This document shows positions 1 to 9,540 of a DNA stretch of 64,000 nucleotides, piece by piece. Below the pieces are notes generated by a model that was not told the origin of the DNA, searched no databases, and saw only the letters and a list, made by a program, of their open reading frames with translations. The stretch is from Rhizobium sp. C1 (lineage in GTDB: Bacteria; Pseudomonadota; Alphaproteobacteria; Rhizobiales; Rhizobiaceae). The translations under genes and the position numbers were made by a program. The number at the start of each line of letters is the position of its first letter. The stretch's first letter is position 1. The stretch covers positions 62,001-126,000 of the forward strand of contig NZ_JAJNCY010000010.1 of assembly GCF_021026335.1 (NCBI RefSeq), given 5' to 3'.

Positions 1-18
1 TGAAGGTCCGGGACCAAC

Positions 19-1098
19 ATGGAGCCCGACCGCTTGAACACACACGAAATGGTGCCGCAATCTTCGCGTCAATCCCGCTCGTCCGTCACGGATGCCAATC
101 ATTTCGTGCTCACGTTTGAAAACAACCGATACGCCAGCGAACTGTTTGGCCAGTTCGATGAGCATCTGAAGCTCATCGAGGAGCGGTTGAAGGTCGATGC
201 CCGCGCCCGGGGCAATTCGGTTGCCATCACCGGTGAAATTCAGGCAACCAACCAGGCGCGCCGGGCGCTTGATTATCTTTACGACCGTCTGCAGAAGGGC
301 GCTTCGGTCGAAACGTCCGATGTTGAAGGTGCGATCCGCATGGCGGTCGCCGCCGACGACCAGTTGACTTTGCCGACGCTCGAGCGCAAGGCCAAGCTGA
401 CCATGGCGCAGATTTCCACCCGTAAGAAGACGATTGTCGCCCGCACCCCCACGCAGGATGCCTATATCCGCGCGCTGGAACGGTCCGAACTCGTCTTCGG
501 CACCGGCCCCGCCGGTACGGGCAAGACCTATCTCGCGGTGGCGCATGCTGCCCAGCTTCTGGAGCGCGGCGCGGTCGACAAGATCATTCTCTCGCGCCCG
601 GCCGTCGAAGCCGGCGAACGCCTCGGCTTCCTGCCCGGCGATATGAAGGAAAAGGTCGATCCCTATCTGCGGCCTCTCTATGACGCGCTCTATGACATGA
701 TGCCGGGCGACAAGGTCGAACGCGCCATTACCGCCGGCGTCATCGAAATCGCCCCGCTCGCCTTCATGCGCGGCCGCACGCTGTCCAATGCCGCCGTGAT
801 CCTCGACGAGGCGCAGAACACGACATCCATGCAGATGAAGATGTTCCTGACCCGTCTCGGCGAAAATGCCCGCATGATCGTGACCGGCGACCCGAGCCAG
901 ATCGACCTGCCGCGCGGCGTCAAGTCCGGTCTGGTCGAGGCCCTGCGCATCCTGAAAGAGGTCGAAGGCGTGTCGATCATTCGCTTCCGCGATATCGATG
1001 TCGTGCGCCACCCCCTTGTCGGGCGCATCGTCAAGGCTTACGACGCCGAATACGAAAAGCCGGAGCCCGCTGCGGATGCGGCGGGGAGTACAAACTGA
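19..1098 (+). CDS. phoH: PhoH family ATPase
   Basis: A cytoplasmic PhoH-type P-loop ATPase of 359 residues, the usual length for the proteobacterial PhoH/YbeZ class. The Walker A motif GTGPAGTGKT lies at residues 161-170 and the Walker B/DEAQ motif VILDEAQN near 260-267; the stretch before them resembles the KH-like N-terminal part of the family. The family is linked to RNA metabolism and, through its YbeZ-YbeY association, to ribosome maturation; the precise reaction is not settled. It overlaps ybeY directly downstream, so the two are probably co-translated. The start is the first ATG in the window; a second in-frame ATG at codon 11 is also possible, and no strong ribosome binding site is visible in the 18 bases before it. 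Confidence 0.93.
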   Translation: MEPDRLNTHEMVPQSSRQSRSSVTDANHFVLTFENNRYASELFGQFDEHLKLIEERLKVDARARGNSVAITGEIQATNQARRALDYLYDRLQKGASVETSDVEGAIRMAVAADDQLTLPTLERKAKLTMAQISTRKKTIVARTPTQDAYIRALERSELVFGTGPAGTGKTYLAVAHAAQLLERGAVDKIILSRPAVEAGERLGFLPGDMKEKVDPYLRPLYDALYDMMPGDKVERAITAGVIEIAPLAFMRGRTLSNAAVILDEAQNTTSMQMKMFLTRLGENARMIVTGDPSQIDLPRGVKSGLVEALRILKEVEGVSIIRFRDIDVVRHPLVGRIVKAYDAEYEKPEPAADAAGSTN

Positions 1099-1604
1099 CC
1101 GACACGCTCGACATACAGATTTCTATTGAGGAAGGGGACTGGCCCGACGAGGCCGGTCTTCTTGCTTTATGCGCGCCGGTGCTGAAGGCGGCAGGCGATC
1201 ATCTGGCAAGGTTCGAGAAGCAGCCCTTCCCGAAACATCCAGTCGAGCTTTCGCTGCTCTTTACCGATGATGCTTCGATCCGCGAGATCAATGCGGAATG
1301 GCGCGACAAGGACAAGCCGACCAACGTTCTTTCCTTCCCGGCCTATCCGCTTGCTCCCGGTGGCATGCCGGGGCCGATGCTGGGCGACATCATTTTCGCC
1401 CATGAGACGGTCGCCCGCGAGGCGGCTGAACTGGAAAAGCCGTTCGAGGCGCATCTGAGCCATCTGCTAGTGCATGGTTTTCTGCATCTTTTCGGCTATG
1501 ATCACATGAACGACGGAGAAGCGACGATCATGGAAGGTCTCGAGACTCGCATTCTTTTAGGCCTCGGCCTATCTGATCCTTACGCGGGAACCGAGCTGAC
1601 ATGA
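1095..1604 (+). CDS. ybeY: Endoribonuclease YbeY (rRNA maturation factor), CTG start
   Basis: YbeY is a zinc-dependent endoribonuclease needed for 16S rRNA 3'-end maturation and 70S quality control. The histidine signature HLLVHGFLHLFGYDH is intact near the C-terminus. The first ATG/GTG/TTG in frame is GTG at 1179, which would delete the conserved N-terminus. Reading upstream in frame gives TDTLDIQISIEEGDW, which resembles the N-terminus I recall for rhizobial YbeY, and reaches CTG at 1095. That CTG overlaps the phoH stop as CTGA and yields 169 residues, the expected length. I infer a rare CTG start with translational coupling to phoH. Gene identity is certain; the start codon is likely but not proven. 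Confidence 0.9.
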   Translation: MTDTLDIQISIEEGDWPDEAGLLALCAPVLKAAGDHLARFEKQPFPKHPVELSLLFTDDASIREINAEWRDKDKPTNVLSFPAYPLAPGGMPGPMLGDIIFAHETVAREAAELEKPFEAHLSHLLVHGFLHLFGYDHMNDGEATIMEGLETRILLGLGLSDPYAGTELT

Positions 1605-1616
1605 TCCCTGGAGACA

Positions 1617-2768
1617 ATGAGCGACATATCTGACACGACACGAGCGGCGAGCGATGAAAATGGCTCGTCAGTTTCCGAGGAGGGCGGCAGTCCCTCCGGC
1701 GCGCTGAAGAACGGCAATCCGATCAGGAGCTGGGCCGCGCGCCTTTTCAAGCCGTCCAACGGATCGAGCCTGCGCGAGAACATTGCCGACGCGCTTCTGG
1801 CCGACCCGGACAGCAATGCGGCCTTTTCCCCCAGCGAAAGGGCCATGCTGCACAATATCCTGCGTTTCCGGGAGGTTCGAGTCGAGGATGTCATGGTGCC
1901 GCGCGTCGATATCGAGGCGGTGGACCAAAGCATTTCCGTTGGCGATCTGATGGTCCTCTTCGAGGAATCTGGCCGTTCGCGCATGCCGGTCTATTGCGAC
2001 AATCTGGACGACCCGCGCGGCATGATTCATATCCGCGATCTTCTGTCCTGGATCATGAAGCAGGCGCGCAACAAGCGCCGCACCTCGGCCCGCGCCGCGT
2101 CTGCCGCAAGGGCGGCAGCGGTGGCTGCCGAAGCGGAAGTAAAGCCGGCGTCCCGCGCGCCCAAGCCCGCATTCGACCTCGGCCGCATCGACATCAGCAA
2201 GCCGCTGTCAGAAACCGGCATCGTGCGTCAGGTACTGTTCGTCCCGCCCTCCATGCTTGCCTCGGATCTCATGGCGCGCATGCAAGCCTCGCGCATCCAG
2301 ATGGCCCTTGTCATCGACGAATATGGCGGCACCGACGGTCTCGTCTCGCTGGAGGATATCGTTGAAATGGTTGTCGGCGATATCGAGGACGAGCATGACG
2401 ACGACGAAGTCATGATCCGCAAGACCTCCGACGATGTCTTCATTGCGGACGCCCGCGCCGAACTCGAAGAGATCGCTGAACTCATCGGCCCGGATTTCGA
2501 CATTCGCGAACAGCTGGAAGATGTCGACACGATCGGTGGCCTGATCTTCTCTTCGCTCGGCCGCATTCCGGTGCGCGGCGAGGTGGTGCAGGCCCTTCCC
2601 GGCTTCGAATTTCATGTTCTCGAGGCCGATCCGCGCCGCATCAAGAAGGTCCGCATCACCCGCAAACGTGTCGCCCCGCGTCGCCGTGTGCAGGCCAAGG
2701 GCGAGCAGGAACTGGAGCCCATGGCGGTCCAGTCGGCAGGCCCGGGCAAGCCTCCCGCCCTAGATTGA
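1617..2768 (+). CDS. tlyC: TlyC/CorC-family CBS-domain protein (hemolysin-like)
   Basis: A 383-residue protein with a pair of CBS domains (about residues 93-150 and 205-265) separated by an Ala/Arg-rich linker (about 155-195), followed by a CorC_HlyC C-terminal domain (about 280-360) and a basic tail. Conserved CBS/CorC stretches such as VMVPRVDIE and VIDEYGGTDGLVSLED are visible. Unlike full-length HlyC/CorC proteins it has no DUF21 membrane domain, as in other short rhizobial TlyC proteins sitting between ybeY and lnt. The family is implicated in Mg2+/Co2+ homeostasis; the old haemolysin name rests on weak evidence. The ATG follows GGAGAC and lies 12 bases after ybeY, within the phoH-ybeY-tlyC-lnt operon. 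Confidence 0.9.
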   Translation: MSDISDTTRAASDENGSSVSEEGGSPSGALKNGNPIRSWAARLFKPSNGSSLRENIADALLADPDSNAAFSPSERAMLHNILRFREVRVEDVMVPRVDIEAVDQSISVGDLMVLFEESGRSRMPVYCDNLDDPRGMIHIRDLLSWIMKQARNKRRTSARAASAARAAAVAAEAEVKPASRAPKPAFDLGRIDISKPLSETGIVRQVLFVPPSMLASDLMARMQASRIQMALVIDEYGGTDGLVSLEDIVEMVVGDIEDEHDDDEVMIRKTSDDVFIADARAELEEIAELIGPDFDIREQLEDVDTIGGLIFSSLGRIPVRGEVVQALPGFEFHVLEADPRRIKKVRITRKRVAPRRRVQAKGEQELEPMAVQSAGPGKPPALD

Positions 2769-2844
2769 GCGCAATTTCGTGGCGGTTTCGGCCCTTTAGA
2801 CGGGGCCGGAACGGCGCGGTCTTGCACTAATTCGGGCGTGAAGC

Positions 2845-4425
2845 ATGGAAAGACTGGCAAACGGCGTCATCTTGAGCTGGGGGTGGAAGCGGGCGCTGAT
2901 TGCGCTTGCCGCAGGCGCCATCGGGGCGCTGGCGCTGCCGCCACTCAATGTTTTCGCCGCCATGTTCGTTGCTTTCACGCTGCTGGTCTGGCTCATCGAC
3001 GGTGCCGCCGGTTCACCCGAGAGCGGCTTCTTCGGGCGGATACTGCCCGCCTTCGGCATCGGCTGGCTTTTTGGCTTCGGCTATTTCGTCGCCGGGCTCT
3101 GGTGGCTGGCAAGCCCTCTGCTGGCCGACCCTGAGTTCAAATGGGCCGTACCGCTCGCTGTCGCCGGCCTGCCCGCCTTCCTCGCCATCTTCTATGGGCT
3201 TGCCGCTGCGCTGGCCCGTCAGCTCTGGCCGGACGGGCTCGGTCGGATCGCCATGCTGGCGGTCTCCTTCGCCATTCTGGAATGGCTCCGCAGTTTCGTG
3301 CTGACCGGCTTTCCCTGGAATGCCATCGGTTACACGGCCATGCCGGTGCCGATCATGATGCAGCCCGTGCGCCTCATCGGTGTCGAGGGCATGACGCTGC
3401 TGGCCGTCTTCGTCTATGCCGTGCCTGCCCTACTGGGCACGGGCAAGGGGGCGCGCATCGGCATTCTGGCGGCAGCCCTGCTTCTCGCAGCCGATTTCGG
3501 CTACGGCTACTACGCGATGCACCGTTTCGCCGCGCGCCCGGGCAAAAGCGAAATGAGCATCCGGCTTGTCCAGCCGGTGACCGGGCTCGATGAAGGCGAC
3601 ACGGATGAGAGCCGCAACGCCATTTTCGACAGACTGCTCAAGCTCAGCAAGCTGCCGACCGAAGGTGGCAAGAAGCCCGATCTTATCGTCTGGCCCGAAA
3701 CGGCCATCCCCTTCATCCTGACCGAAAAGCAGGAAGCCTTCACGCGCATCGCGGAAATGCTCGACGACAAGCAGACGCTGATTGCCGGCACGGTGCGCGC
3801 CGAAGACGGCGGCGCAGGCTCGCCGCGTCGCTATTACAACTCTGCCTATGTCTTCGACAGCGAGGGCCAGATCGTCTCCGCCGCCGACAAGGTGCATCTG
3901 GTGCCCTTTGGCGAGTACATGCCCTTTGCCAGTCTCCTGCGCTCCTGGGGCGTGGACACAATCGCCGCGCTTCCGGGCGGCTACAGCGCAGCCGTCAGCC
4001 CGAGCCTGCTGACGCTTCCAGGCGGCCGCCAGCTCTATCCTCTGATCTGCTACGAGGCGATTTTCCCGGATGAAATCGGCCCGGTCGCCGCCAAGGCCTC
4101 GGCCTTGATCAACTTGACAAATGACATATGGTTCGGTCGCACGCCGGGTCCATATCAGCACTTTCATCAAGCCCAGGTGACCGCCGTCGAGCTCGGTTTG
4201 CCCATGATACGCAGTGCAAACAGCGGTATTTCTGCAATTATTGCGGCTGACGGGCAAATAATTTCAGGGGCAAATATTTATACCTCTGGTGTAGTGGATA
4301 CAACCTTTACGTTAAAATCTGTCTCATCATTGAACAGTTCTGCGCGATCTACGAACTTTTGGTTGTTGACCGTGCTAATTTTCCTGATTGCGGCTTTTTC
4401 TCGCGTTAGTTTTATTTTCCGTTAG
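2845..4425 (+). CDS. lnt: Apolipoprotein N-acyltransferase
   Basis: Lnt N-acylates the N-terminal diacylglyceryl-cysteine of lipoproteins in the inner membrane. The 526-residue protein has several N-terminal membrane segments (about residues 15-220), a nitrilase-like periplasmic domain (about 235-490) and a final membrane segment. The expected catalytic triad is visible: E285 (WPETAIPF), K349 (DKVHLVPFGEYMP) and C402 (ICYEAIFPDE). From roughly nucleotide 4100 to the stop, composition and codon use become clearly AT-richer (ATA, TTA, AAA, TTT), and the C-terminal 70 residues are diverged; the reading frame stays intact. It is the last gene of the phoH operon. Confidence 0.95.
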   Translation: MERLANGVILSWGWKRALIALAAGAIGALALPPLNVFAAMFVAFTLLVWLIDGAAGSPESGFFGRILPAFGIGWLFGFGYFVAGLWWLASPLLADPEFKWAVPLAVAGLPAFLAIFYGLAAALARQLWPDGLGRIAMLAVSFAILEWLRSFVLTGFPWNAIGYTAMPVPIMMQPVRLIGVEGMTLLAVFVYAVPALLGTGKGARIGILAAALLLAADFGYGYYAMHRFAARPGKSEMSIRLVQPVTGLDEGDTDESRNAIFDRLLKLSKLPTEGGKKPDLIVWPETAIPFILTEKQEAFTRIAEMLDDKQTLIAGTVRAEDGGAGSPRRYYNSAYVFDSEGQIVSAADKVHLVPFGEYMPFASLLRSWGVDTIAALPGGYSAAVSPSLLTLPGGRQLYPLICYEAIFPDEIGPVAAKASALINLTNDIWFGRTPGPYQHFHQAQVTAVELGLPMIRSANSGISAIIAADGQIISGANIYTSGVVDTTFTLKSVSSLNSSARSTNFWLLTVLIFLIAAFSRVSFIFR

Positions 4426-4428
4426 AAT

Positions 4429-4457
4429 TGACCGGAAACCCCTTAAAATGCATAGTG
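4429..4457 (+). promoter_or_regulatory. Possible sigma-70 promoter upstream of XRE regulator
   Basis: TTGACC at 4429-4434 is followed after 17 bases by CATAGT at 4452-4457, inside the 160-base AT-richer gap between lnt and the XRE gene. The -35 is good and the -10 is poor, so this is only a candidate. Confidence 0.25.
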
Positions 4458-4585
4458 CGCCGCGATGGCAACGGGCTCGAGGTGCGCAAAGGTGGGGGCG
4501 TAACCAGCGGGCGAACTGTTGCCTCAAAGTTATGAAACTCTGCAGTCGGGGTTACTCCGAAGCTAAGTCAAGTCAGGGCAAATTA

Positions 4586-5005
4586 ATGGTCGTTAATAAG
4601 AAAAAACCCAACCCGATCGACATTCATGTCGGCAGCCGCATCCGCCTTCGCCGGACCATGCTGGGCATGAGTCAGGAGAAGCTGGGTGAGAGCCTCGGGA
4701 TCACCTTTCAGCAGATCCAGAAATACGAGAAGGGCACCAACCGCGTGGGCGCCAGCCGCCTCCAGAACATTTCCAACATTCTGAATGTTCCGGTCTCCTT
4801 CTTCTTCGAAGATGCGCCTGGCGATACGTCGTCCGGTCAGTCCGGCATGGCGGAAGCTTCCAGCTCCAATTATGTCGTCGATTTCCTTTCCTCGTCCGAA
4901 GGCCTGCAACTCAATCGTGCTTTCGTGAAGATCAGCGATGCCAAGGTTCGTCGCAAGATCGTCGAACTCGTCAAGGCGCTGGCCGCTGAAGCAGACGTAG
5001 ACTGA
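4586..5005 (+). CDS. XRE-family HTH transcriptional regulator
   Basis: A 139-residue DNA-binding protein with an N-terminal cro/C1-type helix-turn-helix (about residues 12-67; MLGMSQEKLGESLGITFQQ and QKYEKGTNRVGASRL) and a C-terminal helical region. The open frame extends back into lnt, but ATG 4586 follows CAGGG at good spacing and gives MVVNKKKPNPIDIHVGSRI, the start I recall for rhizobial orthologues. Similar small XRE proteins of this class are linked to stress or cell-cycle control in alphaproteobacteria; the targets cannot be read here. In many Rhizobiaceae, as I recall, metK follows; here a terminator and then pgi follow. Confidence 0.88.
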   Translation: MVVNKKKPNPIDIHVGSRIRLRRTMLGMSQEKLGESLGITFQQIQKYEKGTNRVGASRLQNISNILNVPVSFFFEDAPGDTSSGQSGMAEASSSNYVVDFLSSSEGLQLNRAFVKISDAKVRRKIVELVKALAAEADVD

Positions 5006-5031
5006 CGCTCCGGTTGTATTTTTGTGCATGA

Positions 5032-5069
5032 AAAAGCCCCGCCGCGCCGCGTCCGGGGCTTTTCTTTTT
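5032..5069 (+). terminator. Rho-independent terminator after XRE regulator
   Basis: AAAAGCCCCG at 5032-5041 pairs perfectly with CGGGGCTTTT at 5054-5063 around a 12-base loop and is followed by CTTTTT. It ends the phoH-XRE transcription unit. Confidence 0.85.
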
Positions 5070-5195
5070 GCCGTCCAAAAAGGCTGGCGGAATGCGTGAC
5101 CGCCTTTCTTTAAATCGATTGGTGGCTTAAGACTCTGCCCCGAAGGTCAAACGTCTGCGCCGGCATCGCTGGCTGCGGTCCGAGGAGAGGAAGTC

Positions 5196-6821
<1,626 letters not shown>

Positions 6822-6834
6822 GGCTCGCTCCCAC

Positions 6835-6868
6835 GTCAATCTCCCCCCTTGAAGCGGGGGAGATTGAC
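6835..6868. repeat. Intergenic palindrome between pgi and phaZ
   Basis: A perfect 13-base inverted repeat: GTCAATCTCCCCC at 6835-6847 and its complement at 6856-6868, with an 8-base loop. It lies between the convergent pgi and phaZ stops and could act as a bidirectional terminator, although no T-run follows. Its C-run/G-run core resembles the CTCCCCC-type palindromes at 51.7 kb in this window, so it is probably a member of a dispersed intergenic repeat family. Confidence 0.7.
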
Positions 6869-6875
6869 TGGAGCC

Positions 6876-8090
6876 TCACTCCATCATCAGAATATGGTTC
6901 CGCACGACCGGATAGATCTCGTTGTTCCAGTGCCGTCCGTTGAAGACGCCATAGTGGCCGACATTGGCCTGCAGATGATGCCGCTTCAGATGCGGGCGTA
7001 GCGAATTGCACAGATCATGCGCCGCCGCTGTCTGGCCGAGTGCGCAGATATCGTCGCGACCGCCCTCGACGGTCAGCAGCGCCGTCTTGCGGATCGCGCC
7101 CGGATTGACCGGCCGGCCCATATAGGTGAAGTCGCCGGTGGCGAGCTCCGCCTTCTGGAAGATGCGGTCGATGGTCTCGATGTAGAACTCTTCCGTGAGA
7201 TCCAGCACCGAGAAATACTCGTCGTAGAAGGTCTTGATCTTCTCGGCTTCCTTCACCTCGCCCTTGGCGAGGTGGTCATAGAGCTTGGCATGCGCCTTCT
7301 TGTGGCGCTCCATGTTCATCGACATGAAGGCAATCAGCTGCAGGAAGCCCGGATAGACGCGGCGTCCGCCGCCCGAATAGCGGAACGGGACGGTGGAGAT
7401 CATCGAATTCTCGAACCATTCCAGCGACTTCTTCACGGCCAGTTCGTTGACTTCGGTCGGGCTTTCGCGCGGATCGATCGGTCCGGCCATCAGCGTCATC
7501 GTCTTCGGCGTCGCCGGATGGTTTTCTTCCGACATGACCGAGACGGCGCAAAGCGCCTGCACGCAGGGCTGGCAGACGGCGAGAATATGCGCGCCCGGAC
7601 CAATCTCCTCCAGAAAGCGGATGAGGTAGGTGATATAGTCCTCGACGCCGAAATGGCCCTCGGTCAGCGGCACGTCGCGCGCATTGGCCCAGTCTGTGAT
7701 GTAGACGTCATGGTCCTGCAGCAGCGTCTTCACCGTGCCGGCGAGCAGCGTCGAGAAATGGCCGGAGAGAGGGGCAACGACCAGCACACGCGGCTGCAGC
7801 ACATCGATGTCCTTGACGAAATGTAGAAGCTTGCCAAAGGGCAGCTCCAGCGCCACCTCCTCGCGCACGGGCGCGACCTGATTGCCGGTCGAGACTTCGG
7901 TGATGCCGAAGTCGGGGCGCGTATGGGTCAGCTCGAAACGCGACACCATTTCGAGCGCTGCCAGGAACTGCTGGTTAGCCTCGCGCGTCAGCGGCCCGAA
8001 GCCCCAATTGCCCATGCGCATCCAGAATTTCGCCGCCTTGCGGAAGGGACCGATCAAATCGTCCTGAAACTGGTAGGCCTGATAAAGCAT
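6876..8090 (-). CDS. phaZ: Intracellular polyhydroxyalkanoate (PHB) depolymerase
   Basis: Hydrolyses stored polyhydroxybutyrate inside the cell. The 404-residue protein matches the intracellular PhaZ family: an N-terminal MLYQAYQFQDDL start, an alpha/beta-hydrolase core, and the C-terminal PHB_depo_C region ending with GHYGVFNGRHWNNEIYP. The nucleophile position is cysteine (AVCQPC, C173), replacing the usual lipase-box serine, as known for the Ralstonia-type intracellular enzymes. The start follows AAGGAG (reading the minus strand). It is divergent from the GST-like gene and convergent with pgi. Confidence 0.93.
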   Translation of the reverse strand: MLYQAYQFQDDLIGPFRKAAKFWMRMGNWGFGPLTREANQQFLAALEMVSRFELTHTRPDFGITEVSTGNQVAPVREEVALELPFGKLLHFVKDIDVLQPRVLVVAPLSGHFSTLLAGTVKTLLQDHDVYITDWANARDVPLTEGHFGVEDYITYLIRFLEEIGPGAHILAVCQPCVQALCAVSVMSEENHPATPKTMTLMAGPIDPRESPTEVNELAVKKSLEWFENSMISTVPFRYSGGGRRVYPGFLQLIAFMSMNMERHKKAHAKLYDHLAKGEVKEAEKIKTFYDEYFSVLDLTEEFYIETIDRIFQKAELATGDFTYMGRPVNPGAIRKTALLTVEGGRDDICALGQTAAAHDLCNSLRPHLKRHHLQANVGHYGVFNGRHWNNEIYPVVRNHILMME

Positions 8091-8186
8091 AAGCGGGCAA
8101 TCTCCTTCTTGTGCAATGCAAAAAGCTAGTGCATTTTTGAGCCTGTTGCCAGAAGATATTGCTATGTGTCTCGTGGGGTGGAAATC

Positions 8187-8840
8187 ATGCTCTCAGCCGA
8201 ATTGACCATTTCGTCCAAGAACTACTCTTCGTGGTCGCTGCGCGGCTGGCTGCTCTGCAAGATGGCGGGTCTGGAATTTAACGAGGTCATGGCGCCCCCA
8301 GATGAAAAGAACCGCAAGGAATTGCTTCTCCTCTCTCCCTCGGTTCTCGTGCCGCGCCTGACCCATGGCGTTGTCACGGTCTGGGATACGCTGGCGATTG
8401 CCGAGTACATGCACGAGTGGAACCCGCAGGCGGGGCTCTTGCCTTACGATCAGGCTGCGCGCGCCATCTGCCGCGCGGTCTCCGGGGAAATGCATTCCGG
8501 CTTCCAGAACATGCGCTCGGCGCTCCCGATGAACATCCGCACGCGCTACCAGAGCTTCAAGATTTTCTCCGGCGCACGCCCCGATGTCGAGCGCGTCAAG
8601 GAAATCTGGACAGAGTGCCTCGACACCTATGGCGGCCCCTGGCTCTTTGGCCAGACGCCCACCATCGCGGACGCCATGTTCGCCCCCGTCTGCTCCCGCT
8701 TCGTCACCTACGCCGTTGAACTCGATCCGAAGCTCAAGGCCTATTGCGACCACATCTTCGCATGGCCGCTGATGCAGGAATGGATCGCCGGCGCCGAAGC
8801 CGAACCGGCAGAGATGGTCGAACTCGAGGTCGAGTTCTGA
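8187..8840 (+). CDS. Glutathione S-transferase family protein
   Basis: A 217-residue protein with an N-terminal thioredoxin-fold domain (SSKNYSSWSLRGWLLCKMAG, about residues 6-27; SPSVLVPRL about 50-58) and an all-helical C-terminal domain with the N-capping stretch TIADAMFAPVCSRF. Such proteins conjugate glutathione to electrophiles or serve reductive roles; the substrate cannot be predicted. The frame opens at GTG 8166, but ATG 8187, following GTGGGGTGGAA, gives the usual GST N-terminus, so I chose it. The gene is divergent from phaZ and lies 41 bases upstream of mntA. Confidence 0.85.
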   Translation: MLSAELTISSKNYSSWSLRGWLLCKMAGLEFNEVMAPPDEKNRKELLLLSPSVLVPRLTHGVVTVWDTLAIAEYMHEWNPQAGLLPYDQAARAICRAVSGEMHSGFQNMRSALPMNIRTRYQSFKIFSGARPDVERVKEIWTECLDTYGGPWLFGQTPTIADAMFAPVCSRFVTYAVELDPKLKAYCDHIFAWPLMQEWIAGAEAEPAEMVELEVEF

Positions 8841-8881
8841 TATAAGGGGACATCCGGAATTTCATCCTGGGAGATGAAGAG

Positions 8882-9172
8882 ATGAAGCCTTCAGAAGCCT
8901 TGGAATCCAACCGTGCCGCGATCAGGCGGGTGGTCGAAGCACATCGCGCTTGCAATGCGCGCGTGTTCGGATCCGTTTTGCGGGGTCGGGATACGGATGG
9001 CAGCGATCTCGACATTCTCGTGGACCCGACGCCGGAAACCACACTTATGGATGTCGCCGCCATCCAGGTTGAACTGCAGGACCTTCTAGGCGTAACGGTC
9101 GATGTACTCACACCTCGCGCTCTGCCGGAAGCGTTCCGGAGCCGGGTTCTGGAAGAAGCCGAGCCGGTATGA
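8882..9172 (+). CDS. mntA: MntA-type minimal nucleotidyltransferase (antitoxin)
   Basis: A 96-residue minimal nucleotidyltransferase. The GS-x2-R motif (GSVLRG, residues 30-35) and the catalytic carboxylates D42 and D44 (SDLDILVD) with a likely third at D74 are visible. In the characterised MntA-HepT systems this enzyme neutralises the HepT HEPN ribonuclease by adding AMP units to its tyrosine. It has a good GGAG ribosome binding site and overlaps hepT by 4 bases (ATGA), the standard coupling of this toxin-antitoxin family. The antitoxin role is inferred from family and gene pair. Confidence 0.88.
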   Translation: MKPSEALESNRAAIRRVVEAHRACNARVFGSVLRGRDTDGSDLDILVDPTPETTLMDVAAIQVELQDLLGVTVDVLTPRALPEAFRSRVLEEAEPV

Positions 9173-9534
9173 CCAAAGCGCTGCGCGTTTTGGAATATCT
9201 GGATCATATTCTGAACGCCATTCAGCGGATCAACCGCTACACGAATAAACTCGATGAGACTTCATTCCTGAAAAGCGAACTGGTGCAGGACGCGGTGATC
9301 CGCAATATCGAGATCATCGGCGAAGCCTCGAACAACATCCTGCGCAACGCTCCGGAATTTGCAGCGCAACACAGTGATATCCGTTGGCTGGTTCTCTACA
9401 CCATGCGAAATCGTGTGGCACATGGCTATGACAAGGTAGACCTGCAAATCGTCTGGAAGACGATCAAGGATGACTTGCCAGATCTTCATGAGCAGGTCTC
9501 GCGCGCAAAAGTAAATCTTCTGCGCTCTGAGTAA
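9169..9534 (+). CDS. hepT: HepT-type HEPN ribonuclease toxin
   Basis: A 121-residue HEPN-domain protein (DUF86/HepT). The R-x4-H-x-Y active-site motif is intact as RNRVAHGY (R80, H85, Y87); Y87 is the residue that MntA modifies in studied systems. It should act as an RNase toxin unless AMPylated. It starts in the ATGA overlap with mntA and ends 6 bases before the convergent sugar kinase stop. No mobility genes or repeats flank the pair, so this looks like an embedded solitary toxin-antitoxin module between housekeeping genes. Confidence 0.88.
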   Translation: MTKALRVLEYLDHILNAIQRINRYTNKLDETSFLKSELVQDAVIRNIEIIGEASNNILRNAPEFAAQHSDIRWLVLYTMRNRVAHGYDKVDLQIVWKTIKDDLPDLHEQVSRAKVNLLRSE

Positions 9535-9540
9535 CCGCGC

